Of a stretch of DNA of 64,000 nucleotides, positions 60,246-64,000 are shown piece by piece. The first letter of the stretch is position 1, and each line of letters opens with the position of its first letter. The notes beneath the pieces are model-generated. The model saw only the letters and a list, made by a program, of their open reading frames with translations. It ran no database searches and was not told the origin of the DNA. The stretch covers positions 22,764 to 86,763 of the forward strand of contig JBMYJR010000007.1 of assembly GCA_049594615.1 (NCBI GenBank), given 5' to 3'. Both the position numbers and the translations under genes were made by a program. This stretch comes from CAXPZW01 sp049594615. Lineage in GTDB: Bacteria; Bacteroidota; Bacteroidia; Flavobacteriales_D; Sanyastnellaceae.

Positions 60246-61258
60246 AGTTGTCGTTCGTATTGTGGAAGGATGGCCTTGAACTTCTCCAAGGTCTCCTCCA
60301 AGGTGAGATCGCTACGTCCACCGGCAGCATTGATGTGTCCTCCACCTTCAAAGTGGGCGCCTGCCAACTCGTTGACCGGGAACGTGCCTTTACTGCGCAA
60401 CGACATTTTCACATAGCCATTGCCCTCCTTGATGAAAGCGGCCATGCGAATGCCTTTAATACTCAAGGCTTGGTTGACCAGACCCTCGGTGTCTCCAGGT
60501 TGGTAATTGAACCGCTCGAGTTCGGCTTCGGACAGGGAAATAACGGCCGTGCAGTACTCACGCCACACCTGCAGTTTCTCGCTCAAAGCGTAACCCGTGA
60601 GGCGCAAACGCGACTCTTCATTGGTGTCAAACAAGGCTTGGTGTACCAAGTGGGGTTGCAAACCGTGCTCCATCATGCCGGCTGCAATGCGGTGGGTTTC
60701 AGGGGTCACACTCGAAAAACGGAACGAACCCGAATCGGTCACAATTCCGGTGTACAAACAGGCCATGGCATCTGTGCTCAAGTGTTCCAAGCGGGCACTG
60801 GCTTCCACCCATTCATAAATCATTTGAGCAGTGGAACAGCTGGAGGTATCTGAAAACTGGATGGCCGCGAAATCGTCGGGATCCTGGTGGTGATCCACCA
60901 TCACCTTGGGTGCCACACTGGCTCGTAATATTTCGGTCAGCACTCCCGTACGGGTCAGGTCGTTGTAATCCAGGCAAAAAACCAGGTCTGATGACGCAAG
61001 GGCTCCAAGTGTTGCCGCTTCGTCTTGGTCGGCCACAAGGCATTGGTCTGCTCCTGGCATCCATTTGAGGAATTGCGGAAAACGGTCGGGCACCACAACC
61101 TGTGCACGAAATCCGCTAGCATGCAGCACGTGCCAAAGACCGAGGGCAGAACCGATGGCATCGCCGTCCGGGGATTTGTGACATGTAATGGCAATGTTCT
61201 GGGCGCTAGCCAGCAGGGTCTCAACTTGCGCAACTTTGGATGGATCAAACACACTCAT
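60233..61258 (-). CDS. nrnA: DHH family phosphoesterase, NrnA-type (oligoribonuclease/pAp phosphatase)
   Basis: This 341-aa enzyme degrades short RNA and 3'-phosphoadenosine 5'-phosphate. It begins with CHKSPDGDAIGSALG (first metal motif), then VFCLDYNDLTRTG, the DHH motif in MVDHHQDPDDF and the DHHA1 motif GGGHINAAGG near the end. Placement next to gldI-type FKBP genes is typical in Flavobacteriia. No signal peptide. Confidence 0.92.
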   Translation of the reverse strand: MSVFDPSKVAQVETLLASAQNIAITCHKSPDGDAIGSALGLWHVLHASGFRAQVVVPDRFPQFLKWMPGADQCLVADQDEAATLGALASSDLVFCLDYNDLTRTGVLTEILRASVAPKVMVDHHQDPDDFAAIQFSDTSSCSTAQMIYEWVEASARLEHLSTDAMACLYTGIVTDSGSFRFSSVTPETHRIAAGMMEHGLQPHLVHQALFDTNEESRLRLTGYALSEKLQVWREYCTAVISLSEAELERFNYQPGDTEGLVNQALSIKGIRMAAFIKEGNGYVKMSLRSKGTFPVNELAGAHFEGGGHINAAGGRSDLTLEETLEKFKAILPQYERQLCAG

Positions 61259-61273
61259 GGTGCGCTAAGGTAG

Positions 61274-61690
61274 TCAGAGATCTGCCTCAGAAGGTAAGTC
61301 CACATCGGCATATTCGAACAACCACAAGCGGGCCTCAGCTGTGTTGGTGAACACGCGCCAAGGAACGAGATGCTTCATGAACATTCCGCTGAGGTTGCCG
61401 AGCAAGGTGCGCAGCGGTTGCTTGATGACCACCGCCATGGCTCGGGTTTGGGCCATACCTGCTTCTGAACCAAAAAACTGGAAGCCCGCTTTTTCCAAAT
61501 GGAGGTACTGCGGGTGGATCACCACCATGGTGGGATACAACGCGTCTTTCACCAAACGCAGGCGCTGGGCATTGATTTTTTCTACGGTGCGCAGGTCCAG
61601 AATCAGGTCCGGCTTGAGGGTGCAGCAAAGAATGCCGTCCTTCAATTCAAACGTGGCGTAGCTGGTATCGGCGCGTAAAGCAGAGAACAT
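61274..61690 (-). CDS. STAS/SpoIIAA-like protein (DUF7793-like)
   Basis: This 138-aa protein shows an alpha/beta pattern: YATFELKDGILCCTLKPDLILDLRTVEKINAQRL, then YPTMVVIHPQYLHLEKAGFQFF, and an end with VFTNTAEARLWLFEY. It resembles the small STAS-like DUF7793 family of Bacteroidota, whose function is unknown. No signal peptide. It is the first gene of the leftward operon that continues into nrnA. Confidence 0.6.
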   Translation of the reverse strand: MFSALRADTSYATFELKDGILCCTLKPDLILDLRTVEKINAQRLRLVKDALYPTMVVIHPQYLHLEKAGFQFFGSEAGMAQTRAMAVVIKQPLRTLLGNLSGMFMKHLVPWRVFTNTAEARLWLFEYADVDLPSEADL

Positions 61691-61853
61691 GGTAGAAATT
61701 TAGTGGTCCATCGATTGCCCCTGCCCTGCTAGGAAAGCAATTATCAACGACTGAATGATGACGACCATGCACGCCAAGTTTTCTACTTTGACAGAGATCG
61801 ATATGAATGTCCTTCAATGACATCTATAAAACCTCATCAATAAAACCGCAAGA

Positions 61854-64000
61854 ATGAAACCAAATCATCTGAATTCTCTTTGGCTTGCCGCTTGTGTGCT
61901 GGCCTCTTCCCTCTTGGTCGCGCAGTGCGACAACAACAGCGTTGCACTCACCTTCAACGCTGGAACTTTCTTGGACGAAGTCTCCTTTAATGTCACCGAC
62001 GCAGACGGCAACATCCTGTTGGAAAGCATGCCTGGCTCAGAAGCGAGTGACACGTACGTTTACAGTTTGTGTTTGGACGACGGCTGTTACACCATCAACA
62101 TGTACGACTCCTTTGGCGACGGGTGGAACGGAGGCTCGCTCGTGGGAGAAGTGAACGGCGCAGAAGTGCTTAACACCACCCTGATCGACGGGGAATACGG
62201 TACTGACGTGCTCAGCGTAAACGGCGGTGACGATTGCGTCAGCGTGAGCCCCACTCCCGGTTGTACCGATGAGGCGGCTTGCAACTACGATGCAGATGCC
62301 ACCTACAACGACTATTCCTGCACCTACCCAGGTTGCATGGACGAAGCCGCGCTGAACTACAACTGGAATGCCGGTTGTGACGACGGTTCTTGTGAATACG
62401 CCCCTGATTGCGACGGCACCAACGTGATCATTCACAGTCAATCTAATCTTGAAGGAAACAGCGGCAGCTACTCCTTGGTGGACGTCAACGGCAACGAATT
62501 GGCCGCTGGCAACTTGGACATGGACAACGAACTCGCAATCATCTGTCTGGAAGACGGATGCTACGGCTTGGTGGTGACTCCAGACGATCCTGACGCGTGG
62601 CTTTGGTGGACCCTCACCACCCCTGAGGATCCCTCTGGCTGGGGTGTTGGCGTGAACTCGCTGCAAGAACTCACGCCATTTGTAGTGGCAGACGGCACCA
62701 TCACAGCGGACAACTGTGACTTTGGCTTCGGGTGTACCGACGCAGAAGCCTGCAACTACGACGCAGACGCTGAATACAACGACGGCTCGTGTACCTACCC
62801 CGGTTGCAGCGACCCAGCAGCGATCAACTTTGATTGGTCAGCCGGTTGCGAAGACGACAGCTGCGAGTACTGCAGCGAAACCGGCATTGCTTCTACCTTC
62901 TACGTATGCACCTTCAGCAACGGCAACGAAGTGGAGCTGGAATTGGTGAATGGTGCCGGGGAGGTGATCCTCTCGGTATCTGATCTCGGCGACATGGCCA
63001 TCGAGAGCTTTGCAGTTTGCTTGGAAGAAGGCGAATGCTACACCGTCAACATGTCCAACAACACCACCACTGGTTGGTACGGCGGATACTGGAGCGCTGA
63101 AGCGCTGGGCTACAACGTGGGATCCGGCTCGCTCAGCGAAGACAGTGCTGCTGAGAGCGTGACCTTCTCGCTGGACAACAGTTGCCCCAACCCTGGTTGT
63201 ACCGACAGTGGCGCACTTAACTACAACCCTGAAGCCAACGAGGACGACGGCTCGTGTGAATACCCTGAGCCTTGTGACGATACCACCGTATTCATCCACC
63301 TGTACGATTCGTTCGGTGACGGATGGAACGGCGGAAGCCTCACGCTCTCAGATGACGCCGGCAACGAAGTAGGCACCTACTCGATGGAAACCGGAGACGC
63401 TGCACTCTACACCGAATGTTTGGGTGACGGCTGCTATGTGCTCACCGGCACCGCAGGCGCCTTTGCCATGGAATCTACCTATGAACTCACTGTGGACGGC
63501 GTCGTTATTGCTGCAGGCACCCTCCCCGCTGCTGAAACGTTCACCGTGGGCGTCGGCGAATGCTCAGTAGTCTTTGGCTGTACCGATGTTGACGCGTGCA
63601 ACTACGATGCTGACGCGACCAACGACAACGACACTTGCACCTACCCGGGTTGCTTGGATCCAAATGCAATCAACTTCGACTGGAATGCGGGTTGCGAAGG
63701 CGAATGTGAGTACTGCGCCGAAGGCGGTGTGGTAGCCAGTGTATACATCTGCACCTTCGCCAACGGTGGCGAGGTTGAAATGGAAATCCTGGACGACGAA
63801 GGCAACGTAGTGTTTTCTTCACCAGACTTGGGCGACGTAGCCATCTATAGCGAAGACGTATGTCTGCTGGAAGGTGTGTGCTACACAGTAGTGATGAGCA
63901 ACAACACCGCTACCGGATGGTACGGCGGCTACTACTGGGTGACCACTCCAAGCGGCTACCAAGCCAGCACCGGTGCCCTGGGCGACGACGAAACCTCTGC
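61854..64000 (+). CDS. Large modular secreted protein with Cys-rich repeats (partial, runs off right edge)
   Basis: An open frame starts at ATG 61854 and continues to the right edge, at least 715 residues. A signal peptide (LAACVLASSLLVAQC) precedes repeats of two kinds. The first is a Cys- and Asp-rich unit (GCTDAEACNYDADAEYND, GSCTYPGC) at about 62259, 62730, 63195 and 63576. The second is a beta-sandwich with YDSFGDGWNGGSL at 62103 and 63305, or a variant with MSNNTTTGWYGGYW at 63051 and 63894. A block of about 845 nt is repeated (62730 and 63576). Such proteins are common T9SS cargo; the sorting domain would lie beyond the window. Confidence 0.85.
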   Translation, partial: MKPNHLNSLWLAACVLASSLLVAQCDNNSVALTFNAGTFLDEVSFNVTDADGNILLESMPGSEASDTYVYSLCLDDGCYTINMYDSFGDGWNGGSLVGEVNGAEVLNTTLIDGEYGTDVLSVNGGDDCVSVSPTPGCTDEAACNYDADATYNDYSCTYPGCMDEAALNYNWNAGCDDGSCEYAPDCDGTNVIIHSQSNLEGNSGSYSLVDVNGNELAAGNLDMDNELAIICLEDGCYGLVVTPDDPDAWLWWTLTTPEDPSGWGVGVNSLQELTPFVVADGTITADNCDFGFGCTDAEACNYDADAEYNDGSCTYPGCSDPAAINFDWSAGCEDDSCEYCSETGIASTFYVCTFSNGNEVELELVNGAGEVILSVSDLGDMAIESFAVCLEEGECYTVNMSNNTTTGWYGGYWSAEALGYNVGSGSLSEDSAAESVTFSLDNSCPNPGCTDSGALNYNPEANEDDGSCEYPEPCDDTTVFIHLYDSFGDGWNGGSLTLSDDAGNEVGTYSMETGDAALYTECLGDGCYVLTGTAGAFAMESTYELTVDGVVIAAGTLPAAETFTVGVGECSVVFGCTDVDACNYDADATNDNDTCTYPGCLDPNAINFDWNAGCEGECEYCAEGGVVASVYICTFANGGEVEMEILDDEGNVVFSSPDLGDVAIYSEDVCLLEGVCYTVVMSNNTATGWYGGYYWVTTPSGYQASTGALGDDETS

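Noticed and set aside
62259..63900. CRISPR-like direct repeats
   Set aside because: The repeated units are in-frame coding modules (GCTD..ACNYDADA) with diverged DNA and long unequal spacers.

Overview
The window is a gene-dense stretch of chromosome from a member of the Bacteroidota, most probably a high-GC Flavobacteriales-type organism (GC judged by eye at about 57%, high for that order). The evidence is two gliding/T9SS type B (CHU_C) secreted proteins with PKD domains, a PorP/SprF membrane protein, a type A T9SS cargo protein, a PUR-alpha-like DUF3276 protein, DUF5683 in a parAB-dapB-lepB cluster, and promoters of the Bacteroidota type (-7 element TAnnTTTG). I see no tRNA, rRNA, CRISPR array, insertion sequence or prophage.

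Layout. 1-4.5 kb: end of a PspC-like protein, then a large T9SS type B protein overlapping a porP/sprF gene. 4.5-12.6 kb: small membrane and lipoprotein genes, the MeaB GTPase, hisS, a 53-aa membrane protein, a WD40-TPR pair, and a thioesterase-ung-lipoprotein operon. 12.7-18 kb: an LptF/G permease followed by two glycosyltransferases, then a PhoD-type phosphatase. 18-26 kb: a T9SS type A protein, paaZ with an S41 peptidase, DUF1599, folP with a BASS transporter, and DUF493/ArsR genes. 26-33.6 kb: two ECF sigma modules, one with a DUF2723-like secreted protein and a membrane anti-sigma candidate, the other with a repeat-bearing anti-sigma candidate and a Spy-like periplasmic protein. Between them lie a TauE/SafE permease, the decayed 3' half of an nfsB-type nitroreductase and a VWA protein. 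33.6-38.7 kb: a DEAD-box helicase, the second T9SS type B protein, the PUR-like protein and an FMN reductase. 38.9-45 kb: parA-parB-DUF5683, dapB, lepB, a WbqC-family gene and an orphan RelE/ParE-like toxin. 45-54 kb: a DPP IV-type peptidase, a glycosyltransferase, gcvT, comB, a zinc phospholipase/nuclease, a GTDC1/QTMAN-type glycosyltransferase, a cupin and a thioesterase. 54-61.7 kb: dnaA with a structured upstream region, LMW-PTP, an RsmI-like methylase, then a leftward operon (DUF7793-like, NrnA, two FKBP lipoproteins, DUF5723-like). 61.9 kb to the edge: a large modular secreted protein that runs off the window.

Across the window many genes have TAnnTTTG, or the variant TAnnTTCG, either 4-7 nt or about 17-26 nt before the start codon. 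I used this to choose starts; the 4-7 nt class implies leaderless or nearly leaderless mRNAs. Genes on the same strand are often coupled by ATGA, GTGA, TGATG or TTGA overlaps. No complete novel system is evident. The best leads are the leaderless promoter architecture, the bacterial GTDC1/QTMAN homologue, the nitroreductase relic, the 282-residue super-repeat protein, a glycosyltransferase whose only full-length start is ATT, and the terminator-ended segment in front of dnaA.
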